Of a stretch of 40,287 bases of DNA, positions 33,087 through 40,287 are shown piece after piece. Source of the DNA: Lactobacillus sp. UCMA15818 (GTDB lineage Bacteria > Bacillota > Bacilli > Lactobacillales > Lactobacillaceae); the NCBI RefSeq assembly GCF_030400225.1, contig NZ_VJYB01000014.1:1-40287 (forward strand), written 5' to 3'. Made by a program: the position numbers and the translations under genes. The first letter of the stretch is position 1; each line of letters starts with the position of its first letter. The notes under the pieces are model-generated. The model had not been told where the DNA came from. It did no database searches and saw only the letters and a program-made list of their open reading frames with translations.

Positions 33087-33916
33087 TGACACAATATAAG
33101 AAAAGAAAAAAAATCCAACATATACTTCATTACTCATTGCTGATTATTCTAACAATTTTTATCATCATTCCTTTTTTATTGGGGCTTTGGACTAGCCTAT
33201 TACCGACTGCAGATATCTCTAAAGGAGCTCTCTGGAGCAGTCATATTTCATTAGATAATTATGTGACTGCGATAACTCAGACACCTATTATTCGTTATCT
33301 CTTTAATAGCCTTGTAATTTCTTTATTAACAATGTTCGCTCAAGTCATCTTTTGTTCAATGAGCGCCTATTCCTTTGTCTTCCTCAAATTCAAAGGACGC
33401 GACTTATTATTCTATGTATTTCTTGCAACAATGATGCTGCCATTTGAAGCCGAAGTGATTCCTAACTTTACAACGGTACGTGACCTAGGTCTGCTCAATC
33501 ATTATGCGGTCATGATTATTCCTTTTCTGACTTCTGCCTTTGGTACATTCATGCTGCGCCAAGCTTTCTTGCAAATTCCAGGAGAATTGAAAGAGGCTGG
33601 GGATATCGAAGGACTATCACATTGGCAATATTACTATAAAGTTGTAATGCCTTACTCCAAAATCAGCGTTTATACACTCGCAGCATACAGCTTTCTTTCC
33701 AGTTGGAATCAATATCTGTGGCCAATGCTGACCACCTTCAGTGATAATTTTCGCCCAGTTCAAGACGGACTCAGACAGCTGCAATCACAGGAAACATTCA
33801 ATAATTGGGGGATGATTCAAGCAAGTGCAGCAATCATTATAATCCCTACGTTAATCGCTTTATTCTTTGGCCAGCATTACTTCAAATCCGGACTTAATGA
33901 AGGTGCAATTAAATGA
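33086..33916 (+). CDS. ugpE: Glycerol-3-phosphate-type ABC permease (UgpE-like)
   Basis: A 276-residue permease with six helices. The EAA loop is KEAGDIEGLSHWQYYYKVVMP, and FLSSWNQYLWPMLTT is the conserved CUT1 segment near the end. The ATG shares a base with the stop before it (TAATG), and the stop overlaps the next ATG, so the four genes are tightly coupled. Confidence 0.87.
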   Translation: MTQYKKRKKIQHILHYSLLIILTIFIIIPFLLGLWTSLLPTADISKGALWSSHISLDNYVTAITQTPIIRYLFNSLVISLLTMFAQVIFCSMSAYSFVFLKFKGRDLLFYVFLATMMLPFEAEVIPNFTTVRDLGLLNHYAVMIIPFLTSAFGTFMLRQAFLQIPGELKEAGDIEGLSHWQYYYKVVMPYSKISVYTLAAYSFLSSWNQYLWPMLTTFSDNFRPVQDGLRQLQSQETFNNWGMIQASAAIIIIPTLIALFFGQHYFKSGLNEGAIK

Positions 33917-35262
33917 AAAGAAAAAGAACAATATTTGCCGCTCTAGTTATTATTTTTCTTGCAATAATCGGCTTTACTTTTTCACAAAAAAGTAGTGCAA
34001 AAGCTGACTCACGTATCAAGATTGTCTTTTGGCATGAAATGACTGGCCCTGGACAAGTTCAACTAAATAAATTCGTCAAAGAATTCAATGATTCACAAAA
34101 CAAATACGTTGTTGTTCCACAATTCGAAGGCAACTACAACGAAGCTGTACAAAAAATATTGAACACACATGGAACCAGTACCTCGCCTGCGCTCTTCCAA
34201 TCAATGGATATCTCAACAAGCCAGATTTATAACTCTGGCTACACAACGCCAGTTCAAAAGTTCATTGATAAAGAAGGCTATGACACAAGCAAAATTTCAG
34301 CTGTCGCACGTGCATTTTATTCCAAGAATGGTACACAACTCTCAATGCCATTCAATACTTCACAACCAGTACTATATTACAATGCAACTCTTCTGAAAAA
34401 ATATGGCATAACTCCTCCTCCAGTCAATCCGAGCTACAGTGATATTACCAGAGTAGCCACCGAACTTTATCAGAAATCTGGGAAAAAAGTCAAAGGATTG
34501 AGTGTTGAAATCTACGGTTGGCTTTTTGAGCAATTTTTAGCTAACGGCGGCGAGTCATTGGCCAATAATGAAGATGGACATTCGGGAGTGCCAACTTCTG
34601 TTAACTTTTCAGGTACAGTGGCAACAAAAACAATGAAATGGCTGCAGGAAAATATTAAAAGCGGTGCATTCATGAACTTTGGTGCTGGTTCAAGCGCCTC
34701 TGCCAATGAAATGGCGGCATTTCTTTCAGGCAAGCTTGGAATGTTCCTGCAATCATCCGCTGATATTAGTCAGTTAACAGCTGGTACAAAAGATAAACTA
34801 GGTATCACCTATTATCCACATGCTGATGGACAAAAATCCAATGGCGTTTCAATTGGTGGAGCTTCACTCTGGATCTCAAACGATAAGTCCAGTGAAGTAC
34901 AACAAGGTGCTTGGAACTTTATCAAATTCTTGATGAATGCCAAGAACCAGGCTACATGGCAAGTTGCGACTGGATACCTTGCCTTGAATAAAGATTCGCA
35001 AGATGAACCTGTACTCAAAAAATTATACAAGAGTCAACCAGAAGCAAAAGTTCCAGGACAACAGTTGCGACGTACAAAACCGAATAATACAAATTCTGGT
35101 ATCTTCATGCAAGGATTGATTCAAGAACGTACCCTGACTCAGACTGCCATGGAACAAATCTATAACGGCAGCAATATTAAAAATTCGCTCGTTGAAGCGC
35201 AAAAGGCAATGAATAGCTATATAACCTCTAATAATTTGGCAAATAAGGTCAATCAAAAATAA
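33913..35262 (+). CDS. ugpB: UgpB-like solute-binding protein without lipobox
   Basis: A 449-residue binding protein. KIVFWHEMTGPGQVQLNKFVKEFN, EGNYNEAVQKIL, PALFQSMDIS and MPFNTSQPVLYYNATLLKKYG follow the sn-glycerol-3-phosphate binding protein UgpB block by block. The N-terminus has a basic start and hydrophobic helix (residues 7-24) ending SSAKADS, but there is no lipobox and no cysteine in the whole protein. It must therefore be kept at the membrane by an uncleaved helix or be secreted, unlike the lipoprotein at 13494. Start ATGA overlaps the ugpE stop. Substrate probably glycerol-3-phosphate or glycerophosphodiesters. Confidence 0.85.
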   Translation: MKRKRTIFAALVIIFLAIIGFTFSQKSSAKADSRIKIVFWHEMTGPGQVQLNKFVKEFNDSQNKYVVVPQFEGNYNEAVQKILNTHGTSTSPALFQSMDISTSQIYNSGYTTPVQKFIDKEGYDTSKISAVARAFYSKNGTQLSMPFNTSQPVLYYNATLLKKYGITPPPVNPSYSDITRVATELYQKSGKKVKGLSVEIYGWLFEQFLANGGESLANNEDGHSGVPTSVNFSGTVATKTMKWLQENIKSGAFMNFGAGSSASANEMAAFLSGKLGMFLQSSADISQLTAGTKDKLGITYYPHADGQKSNGVSIGGASLWISNDKSSEVQQGAWNFIKFLMNAKNQATWQVATGYLALNKDSQDEPVLKKLYKSQPEAKVPGQQLRRTKPNNTNSGIFMQGLIQERTLTQTAMEQIYNGSNIKNSLVEAQKAMNSYITSNNLANKVNQK

Positions 35263-35313
35263 CACTAATTTCATTTTCTACGCTACACTAGCCAAATAAG
35301 AACAAAATAGAAA

Positions 35314-35342
35314 GGCTGGTCAAAAGTTAAATTTGACCAGCC
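35314..35342. terminator. Hairpin with terminator-like tail after ugpB
   Basis: GGCTGGTCAAA pairs exactly with TTTGACCAGCC around AGTTAAA. A T-rich run follows on both strands. It is the tail module of the palindromic repeat family and probably ends the ugp transcript. Confidence 0.65.
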
Positions 35343-35343
35343 C

Positions 35344-35474
35344 CTCTATTTATTCCGTATAAACGTGTTTCATAAGTCAAAACTCTCCGTCTAACTTCGA
35401 ATTACTCATAGCAAAATACTCGCTATGTTCGTAATTTCGAGTTAGTACTCAAATTTTCCCGACTCATGGCACAC
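35344..35474 (-). repeat. Palindromic repeat, copy B (full)
   Basis: Inverted relative to copy A and nearly identical to it over about 130 bases. It begins with CTCTATTTATTCCGTA, then GTGTTTCATAAGTC (from 35365), and ends ACTCATGGCACAC (35462-35474). Inner arms TAACTTCGAATTACTC and GTAATTTCGAGTTA pair into the same hairpin. Confidence 0.88.
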
Positions 35475-35476
35475 TC

Positions 35477-35545
35477 TCTCTATTTATTCCGTATAAACGT
35501 GTTTCATAAATCAAAATTCTCTGTTTAACGCTAAATTTTGAGAAT
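35477..35545 (-). repeat. Palindromic repeat, tandem partial copy B'
   Basis: Directly after copy B the unit begins again: CTCTATTTATTCCGTA, GTGTTTCATAAATC, AAAATTCTCTGTTTAAC, and then diverges into CTAAATTTTGAGAATTAC. The period is 135 bases. The second unit has lost its inner hairpin and far end. Confidence 0.8.
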
Positions 35546-35568
35546 TACTACACTATCAACTTCTTATA

Positions 35569-36288
35569 TCATAATTCCTTTTTATATCCAACATGAAGAA
35601 CGACGGCGCCTAGACTGAATTGCTGATAAGTAACTTTCCACAATCCAGTCTCTTCAAACATTTCCTTTAGCCTATTTGCAGAAACAAACTCCTTAGTCGT
35701 TTTCTGTAAATAATCATAATCTGCATAATTGTTTCCCCGCACCTTGGCAATCACAGGAACCAACTTGAAGAAGACATTCCAGACACTCTTCACGACCACA
35801 TTTTGCGGCTGTGAGGTCTCCAAGCAAGCCACAAAACCTCCAGGTCTCACAACTCTCGTCATTTCACTCAGCACTTGACTTGCATCAGGAACATTTCTAA
35901 GTCCAAAACCAATTGTTGCTCCATCGAACGAATTATCCGCAAACGGCAACTCCATTGCATCTCCCTGCACTAAATCTATCTTGGCTTTTTGTTTTGTATT
36001 AAGCATTTTACCTTCAGCAAGTCTCAACATTTCTTTGCTAAAATCAAGCCCTGTAACATGTCCGCTCTCACCCAATTCGCTTGCTATGTCAGCGGTCCAT
36101 GCCCCTGTTCCACAACAAACATCTAAGAGCTTTGAATTAGTCTTTATATCAAGCTTTTTCATAGTTTCCCTACGCCAATTTTTCTGTAATCCCATACTAA
36201 TCCAATTATTCATCGAATCATATTCTGGAGCAACACGATCGAATAACGAATTAACTTTTTCTTCAGGTGTTTTGTTTGTGAGTACCAA
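35569..36288 (-). CDS. menG: Demethylmenaquinone methyltransferase (UbiE/MenG)
   Basis: A 239-residue SAM-dependent methyltransferase. VNSLFDRVAPEYDSMNNWIS at the N-terminus, SAM motif LDVCCGTGAW, GLDFSKEML, GDAMELPFADNSFD and FGLRNVPDASQ are all standard MenG features. It adds the last methyl group to menaquinone at the membrane. The start is TTG at 36288 behind GAGG. No other men gene is in the window. Its presence suggests the strain makes or finishes menaquinone and may respire when heme or precursors are supplied. Confidence 0.92.
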   Translation of the reverse strand: MVLTNKTPEEKVNSLFDRVAPEYDSMNNWISMGLQKNWRRETMKKLDIKTNSKLLDVCCGTGAWTADIASELGESGHVTGLDFSKEMLRLAEGKMLNTKQKAKIDLVQGDAMELPFADNSFDGATIGFGLRNVPDASQVLSEMTRVVRPGGFVACLETSQPQNVVVKSVWNVFFKLVPVIAKVRGNNYADYDYLQKTTKEFVSANRLKEMFEETGLWKVTYQQFSLGAVVLHVGYKKEL

Positions 36289-36326
36289 ATATTAGACCTC
36301 GCTTTTTATGATGGCTTTTTCAATTA

Positions 36327-36354
36327 ATGCTATCACATTTTTTTGAATCCGCAA
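36327..36354 (-). promoter_or_regulatory. Candidate menG promoter
   Basis: Minus strand: TTGCGG (36354-36349), 16 bases, TAGCAT (36332-36327), about 40 bases before the start. Spacing and boxes are acceptable but not strong. The rest of the 36289-36603 gap holds the lctO promoter and AT-rich DNA. Confidence 0.45.
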
Positions 36355-36531
36355 ATTGTGCTTTTTAAAAAAGTTTCTAAAAATTAAATTTCCAATTATT
36401 GAACTATAAAAAGTAACACTTATAAAAATTAATAATACCTTATCCACTTTTCAGGCGATTCATTTTTGACATTGACTTTTGCTTAGTTCCAGCGATTAAA
36501 TTCCCATTCAAAGAAAAGATTCAAAAAATGA

Positions 36532-36560
36532 TTGACAATAAAAAATAAAAGAACTAGGAT
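36532..36560 (+). promoter_or_regulatory. Promoter of the lactate oxidase gene
   Basis: TTGACA (36532-36537), 17 bases, TAGGAT (36555-36560). The -35 is consensus. The gene's AAGGAG follows at about 36590. Confidence 0.7.
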
Positions 36561-36603
36561 GTAATTGTAATAAAAAAAGTAACAAATAAGGAGAAAATTA
36601 ATT

Positions 36604-37707
36604 ATGACAACAATAAATGGATATGAACAAAGCGATCGTGAACAAAAATTAGATATTTTAAACTTATCTTCACTTGAAGAAAAAGCCAAAAAAATTATTC
36701 CCGCTGGCGGTTTTGGTTATATTAGCGGTGGTTCCGAAGATGAATGGACATTACATGAAAATACAAGTGCATTCAATCATATTCAGATTATTCCTCGTGC
36801 TCTTACCAATGTTGAGCAACCTACCATTGCTACTGAAGTTTTTGGATTAAAATTAAAAACACCTATTATGATGGCTCCTGCTGCTGCACAAGGTTTAGCA
36901 CATTCACGAGGTGAGAAAGCAACGGCGGAAGGTTTGGCCAAAGTTGGCGGACTAATGGCTCAAAGTACCTATTCTTCAACATCAATTGCCGATACCGCTG
37001 CAGCCGGTAATGGTACACCTCAATTCTTCCAACTATATATGAGTAAAGATTGGGACTTCAACTACAGCCTGCTTGACGAAGCTGTAAAGGCTGGTGCTAA
37101 AGGAATTATTCTTACAGTAGATGCAACCGTAGATGGGTACAGAGAATCTGATATCATTAACAACTTCCAATTTCCAATTCCAATGGCGAACTTAGCTAAG
37201 TTCTCAGAAGGTGATGGCAAGGGAAAAGGAATTATGGAGATTTATGCCGCTGCTGCTCAAAAGATTGGCCCTGATGATGTTCGCCGGATTGCAGAATACA
37301 CCAACTTACCTGTAATAGTTAAGGGAATTGAAAGTGCAGAAGACGCTTTGCTTGCAATTGGTGCTGGTGCCAAAGGAATCTATGTTTCAAATCACGGTGG
37401 TCGTCAATTGAACGGTGGACCTGCTTCGATTGATGTTTTGCATGAGGTTGCCCAAGCAGTTAACCATCGAGTTCCTGTTATTTTTGATAGTGGTGTTCGT
37501 CGTGGATCGCATGTTTTCAAGGCTCTTGCAAGCGGAGCAGACCTAGTTGCCCTTGCCCGCCCTATTATCTATGGACTTGCTCTTGGTGGCGCTCAAGGTG
37601 TTGCTTCTGTAATCAGTCACTTAAACGATGAGCTAAAGATTGATATGCAATTAGCCGGAACGAAGACAATTGAAGATGTAAAGAAAGCTAAAGTTATTAG
37701 AAAATAA
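36604..37707 (+). CDS. lctO: FMN-dependent L-lactate oxidase
   Basis: A 367-residue alpha-hydroxyacid oxidase. The catalytic set is complete: Tyr39 (FGYISGG), Tyr145 (FQLYMSKD), Arg180 (DGYRESD), Lys240 (VIVKGIE), His264 and Arg267 (SNHGGRQL), with FMN phosphate loop DSGVRRG. Length and the YISGGSEDEWT block match bacterial lactate oxidases, which oxidise L-lactate to pyruvate and make H2O2; lactate monooxygenase or another 2-hydroxyacid oxidase is less likely. No membrane segment, so it is soluble. It has its own promoter and terminator. The neighbouring menG gene is divergent. Confidence 0.88.
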   Translation: MTTINGYEQSDREQKLDILNLSSLEEKAKKIIPAGGFGYISGGSEDEWTLHENTSAFNHIQIIPRALTNVEQPTIATEVFGLKLKTPIMMAPAAAQGLAHSRGEKATAEGLAKVGGLMAQSTYSSTSIADTAAAGNGTPQFFQLYMSKDWDFNYSLLDEAVKAGAKGIILTVDATVDGYRESDIINNFQFPIPMANLAKFSEGDGKGKGIMEIYAAAAQKIGPDDVRRIAEYTNLPVIVKGIESAEDALLAIGAGAKGIYVSNHGGRQLNGGPASIDVLHEVAQAVNHRVPVIFDSGVRRGSHVFKALASGADLVALARPIIYGLALGGAQGVASVISHLNDELKIDMQLAGTKTIEDVKKAKVIRK

Positions 37708-37710
37708 ATT

Positions 37711-37775
37711 GTGGCAGACAAAACACATTTATTCGTAATAATATAGAGAAACTAAATTAAAAGTTAAATTTTGAA
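37711..37775 (+). repeat. Fragment of the palindromic repeat family after lctO
   Basis: AAAACACATTTATTCGTAAT, ATATAGAGAAACTAAATTA and AAAGTTAAATTTTGA correspond to 3602-3657 of copy A (AAACACGTTTATACGGAAT and so on). The palindromic core is missing except for a TGGCA-like end. Confidence 0.6.
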
Positions 37776-37780
37776 GTGCT

Positions 37781-37825
37781 CCATAATCATTAGACAAAAA
37801 TCTAATTATTATGGGGTATTTTTGA
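37781..37825 (+). terminator. Terminator after lactate oxidase
   Basis: CCATAATCATTAGA pairs with TCTAATTATTATGG around CAAAAA, followed by GGTATTTTTG. Confidence 0.85.
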
Positions 37826-37852
37826 CTTTTAAAACTAACTTAATATTGTTTA

Positions 37853-38030
37853 TTGACAGCGCATTAATAAACAAGTACCCTTAGTGCATATCTATGAACG
37901 TTAAGGGGGCGACCTTTCTATGACATTTTTAGCCCAAAAAAGATAGGGATGTTGCAAATCTGCAACCATGCTTATTTTGCCATCAATCATGATTATAGAA
38001 AACTCCGTCACTTAATTAATTCATATTGTC
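37853..38030 (+). promoter_or_regulatory. Structured region upstream of the oppA-like gene, possible leader
   Basis: TTGACA (37854-37859) with 17 bases to TACCCT may be the promoter. Downstream, CCCTTA (37878-37883) can pair with TAAGGG (37902-37907), and GTTGCA (37951-37956) with TGCAAC (37961-37966). A terminator-like hairpin at 38037 follows. This looks like a leader RNA, but it does not match a T-box or a riboswitch I know. Confidence 0.35.
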
Positions 38031-38036
38031 TAGAGG

Positions 38037-38075
38037 GGCAGGGTCAAAAGCTAAATTTTAACCTGGCTTCTTTTT
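38037..38075 (+). terminator. Terminator-like hairpin upstream of oppA-like gene
   Basis: GGCAGGGTCAAAA pairs imperfectly with TTTTAACCTGGC, followed by TTCTTTTTT. It is the same tail module as at 3638, 35314 and 39814, but here it precedes a gene. Confidence 0.55.
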
Positions 38076-38155
38076 TATTCCAGATAAATGTGTTCTATAA
38101 GTCTAAGTCAAAATTTTCCGCCTAACACGAAATTTTACCGCTTTATGACACACTT
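38075..38155 (-). repeat. Palindromic repeat, internally deleted copy C
   Basis: TTTATTCCAGATAAATGTGT, CTATAAGTC, CAAAATTTTCCGCCTAAC and finally TTTATGACACACTT follow copy B from end to end, but the inner hairpin arms are missing. Both termini are kept, which supports the unit borders. Confidence 0.65.
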
Positions 38156-38186
38156 TATAAAACTACATCAATTGGGGGTTTATTAC

Positions 38187-39803
38187 ATGAAAAAAGGACT
38201 TTTGGTATTATTTGGGACCGTAATAGCTACAACACTTATATTGACTGCTTGCGGAAATAAGCAATCATCTGACACATCAAAGCAACAGGTCTTGACTGTG
38301 GCAACAGATGCCGAAATGGCGACTCTTAGTACAACTAAGTATAGTGATACTACTAGTCTTGAAGCATTACAGAACACTTTCGAAGGACTTTATCGCTTTA
38401 ATTCAAGCAATAAACCAGTCCTTGCTGGGGCTTCAAGTGTTTCTGTCAGTTCAGATGAAAAAACCTACACTTTTACACTTAGAAAGAACGCAAAATGGTC
38501 AAATGGTGACGCCGTAACTGCACAAGATTACGTCTTTGCATGGAGAAAGATGGTGGATCCTTCATCAGCTTCTCCCAATTCACAACGTTTTGCATCCATT
38601 AAGAATGGTGATGCGATTGCAGCCGGCAAACTATCAGCTGACAAGTTGGGGATTAAAGCACTCAGCACTTATAAACTACAAGTTACACTTGAGTCGCCTA
38701 TCAGTTACTTCTCAGAACTTATGACTGGTGCACCATTCTATCCACAAGATGAAAAAATTGTTAAAAAATATGGCAGCCAGTACGGCACAAGTGCTGCTAA
38801 GACAGTCTTTAATGGCCCCTTCGTTGTAACTAATTGGAACGGGACTAACTTGAAGTGGAATTATGTGAAGAACAGCAAGTATTGGGATAAAAAAGCAATT
38901 ACACTAAAAAAAGTTCAAGTTCAAGTTGTTAAGGATTCCTCGACAGCCGCTAATCTATACCAGACAAACAAGTTGGATTATGCAATGCTAACAACAGATT
39001 ATATTAAGCAATACCAAAAAACAGCTGGTTTTCATTCAAAAACAATCCCATTAATCGGCTACCTGTCATTTAATACCCACCGCCAGACGACAGCAAATGT
39101 TCACTTTAGAAAAGCAATTGCTCTGGCTTACAATAAGAATTCTCTAGTCAAGAATGTCTTGCACGCAGGCTCAGCACTAAATGGGATTGTTCCTAAGAAT
39201 TTTGCCTTTAACACAAAGACTGGCGATGATTATCGTAAAGATGCAGGCAATATGTCAACTTATAATCTCAAAGAAGCTAAGAAACAATGGGCTGAAGCAA
39301 AGAAAGAGCTTGGCAAACAAAAAATTTCAATTGAATTATTAACTTCAGATACCACTGATTCCAAACAAATTGGAGAATATCTTCAAAGTCAACTTGAAAC
39401 AAACTTACCAGGTTTATCGGTCAGTCTTCGTTCTATTCCACTAAAGTCTCGTTTAGCCGCAACAACTGACTATGATTTCGATATCGTCTATGGAACATGG
39501 CAACCTGATTATGCTGATCCTGTTAACTTCATCAGTGATGGTGGACAATATCATTTATCTGATGACTACAACAATAGTAACTTCCGCAGCCTGTTAAACA
39601 AGGCGGCGACTACCTATGCAACTAATCCAACAAAGCGTTGGTCAACTTTGATCAAAGCTGAGAAACAGTTAATTACGACAGATGCATTTACTGCACCAGT
39701 ATATCAGGGCGGGATGTCTTATTTACTAAAGAATAAGGTCAAAGGACTCCAAATCTCACCATATGGAACAGTATTATTCTATCGAAACGTCCACATCAAA
39801 TAG
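38187..39803 (+). CDS. Oligopeptide-binding lipoprotein, OppA family
   Basis: A 538-residue substrate-binding lipoprotein (SBP_bac_5). The signal peptide ends in lipobox LILTAC (Cys23). Family blocks seen: NTFEGLYRF, YTFTLRKNAKWSNGDAVTAQDYVFAWRKM, TVFNGPFVVTNW, VHFRKAIALAYNK, and the C-terminal AEKQLITTDAFTAPVY. The frame extends upstream to 38088 through repeat copy C, but the ATG at 38187 behind GGGGG begins the signal peptide and is right. No oppBCDF genes follow, so it is an orphan binding protein that must use a transporter elsewhere. Ligand probably a peptide; pheromone or other ligands possible. Confidence 0.88.
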   Translation: MKKGLLVLFGTVIATTLILTACGNKQSSDTSKQQVLTVATDAEMATLSTTKYSDTTSLEALQNTFEGLYRFNSSNKPVLAGASSVSVSSDEKTYTFTLRKNAKWSNGDAVTAQDYVFAWRKMVDPSSASPNSQRFASIKNGDAIAAGKLSADKLGIKALSTYKLQVTLESPISYFSELMTGAPFYPQDEKIVKKYGSQYGTSAAKTVFNGPFVVTNWNGTNLKWNYVKNSKYWDKKAITLKKVQVQVVKDSSTAANLYQTNKLDYAMLTTDYIKQYQKTAGFHSKTIPLIGYLSFNTHRQTTANVHFRKAIALAYNKNSLVKNVLHAGSALNGIVPKNFAFNTKTGDDYRKDAGNMSTYNLKEAKKQWAEAKKELGKQKISIELLTSDTTDSKQIGEYLQSQLETNLPGLSVSLRSIPLKSRLAATTDYDFDIVYGTWQPDYADPVNFISDGGQYHLSDDYNNSNFRSLLNKAATTYATNPTKRWSTLIKAEKQLITTDAFTAPVYQGGMSYLLKNKVKGLQISPYGTVLFYRNVHIK

Positions 39804-39813
39804 ATAAGTGCAA

Positions 39814-39856
39814 AAAAAGAGCTGGGGTAAAAGTTAAATTTTGCCCAGCTCTTTTT
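39814..39856. terminator. Strong terminator after oppA-like gene
   Basis: AAAAAGAGCTGGGGTAAAA pairs with AATTTTGCCCAGCTCTTTTT around GTTA. T-runs are on both strands. Confidence 0.9.
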
Positions 39857-39967
39857 ACGGTTTCATTTATTAAACGACTGAAATAAATATTGTCATACTC
39901 ATAGATTCAATCCAAAAGCAAAACTACTAAATTCTGACATTAAATCTCTTTTCTAAGTACACTTTAT

Positions 39968-40159
39968 ACAAATGAAAAACACTATAAAAATGTTTTAAAA
40001 GGCGGTCGTTATCGAAAAGAAGATTTTGAAGTCGTTTATCGAACCTTAATTTGTGACGAACCATTGAATCCACAATATACTGATCATCCGTTGGTCAATC
40101 GTAAGCCAGAGCGGGATCTCCATATAAAACCTGATTGGCTATTAATCTATAAATATGAT
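39968..40159 (+). pseudogene. YafQ/RelE-type mRNA-interferase toxin remnant
   Basis: A frame without a start codon encodes TNEKHYKNVLKGGRYRKED, then FEVVYRTLICDEPLNPQYTDHPL and DLHIKPDWLLIYKYD. The DHPL and HIKPDWLLIYK blocks are the active-site core of YafQ-family toxins. The first ~15 residues and the last ~15 (which hold the final catalytic His) are absent. The 3' side runs straight into GGGGGCTGTGCCATAAGT, an IS/repeat-like end. No antitoxin gene is upstream. A dead toxin gene interrupted by an insertion is the simplest reading. Confidence 0.72.
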
Positions 40160-40287
40160 GGGGGCTGTGCCATAAGTCCTAAGTAAAAGAGCCACATTAG
40201 AAAAAATAATAATTTTTCTAGTGTAGCTCTTTTGGTATAATTGAAAATAAAAAAAGCACTGGTTGCAGCCAGCACCTTCAAAAACAA
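40160..40287. mobile_element. Probable end of an insertion element
   Basis: The tip GGCTGTGCCATAAGT resembles the IS end at 124-140. It is followed by a long hairpin (AAAAGAGCCACATTAGAAAAA at 40185-40205 with its near-inverse at 40213-40233), typical of IS or transposase-gene ends that block readthrough. The element continues past the window; no transposase sequence was identified, though minus-strand frames stay open to the edge. Confidence 0.4.

Noticed and set aside
36483-36689. 68-residue minus-strand frame before lctO
   Set aside because: It overlaps the lctO promoter and first codons and is AT-rich hydrophobic text without start signals.
37853-38075. T-box or known riboswitch before the oppA-like gene
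   Set aside because: No T-box AGGGTGGNACCGCG box or other known riboswitch core is visible; kept only as an unassigned leader candidate.

Overview
The window is about 40 kb of low-GC Gram-positive DNA that most resembles a member of the Lactobacillaceae. The reasons are strong AGGAGG-type ribosome binding sites, sigma-A promoters, cre-like sites, an LPQTG sortase-anchored surface protein, an FMN lactate oxidase, an Opp-type lipoprotein and sugar uptake through PTS and ABC systems. The species cannot be named from sequence reading alone. No rRNA, tRNA, CRISPR array or complete prophage was seen.

Layout. 1-147: 5' end of an IS3/IS150-like element running off the left edge. 0.2-3.3 kb: a NodIJ-like ABC exporter with a divergent ArsR-type regulator, then a TMEM175-like membrane protein. 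3.5-9.4 kb: a stress/metabolism block with an HSL-type esterase divergent from an OhrR-like MarR regulator, a four-gene SDR/unknown/TetR/SDR operon, and a divergent NAD(P)-binding protein with an RBBP9-like hydrolase. 9.6-15.6 kb: an ABC sugar or glycerol-phosphate importer operon ending in a calcineurin-type phosphodiesterase, flanked by decayed copies of genes from 1.4-5.5 kb and by a brnQ remnant. 15.8-21.1 kb: a Gat-type PTS operon (IIA, IIB, IIC, a small membrane protein, a zinc aldolase) divergent from a DeoR regulator and a PfkB-family sugar-phosphate kinase. 21.4-27.6 kb: a giant LPQTG adhesin. 28.0-30.7 kb: dhaKLM with a glycerol facilitator. 31.0-35.3 kb: a ugpCAEB-like ABC importer. 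35.5-39.8 kb: menG, lactate oxidase and an OppA-type lipoprotein. 39.9-40.3 kb: a toxin remnant cut by a repeat or IS end.

How the parts fit. Several operons converge on triose phosphates: the Gat-PTS aldolase probably releases DHAP, DhaKLM makes DHAP from dihydroxyacetone using PTS phosphate, GlpF admits glycerol or dihydroxyacetone, and the two UgpB-like importers could bring in glycerol-3-phosphate or its diesters, one of them linked to a phosphodiesterase. A cre site overlaps the PTS promoter, which suggests CcpA control.

The least expected features are (i) an intergenic palindromic repeat family of about 110-135 bp, with at least three recognisable copies and several fragments, whose tip resembles the ends of IS-like elements in the window, (ii) collinear decayed duplicates on both sides of the 9.8-14.8 kb ABC operon, and (iii) the unassigned PTS/aldolase/kinase sugar pathway.
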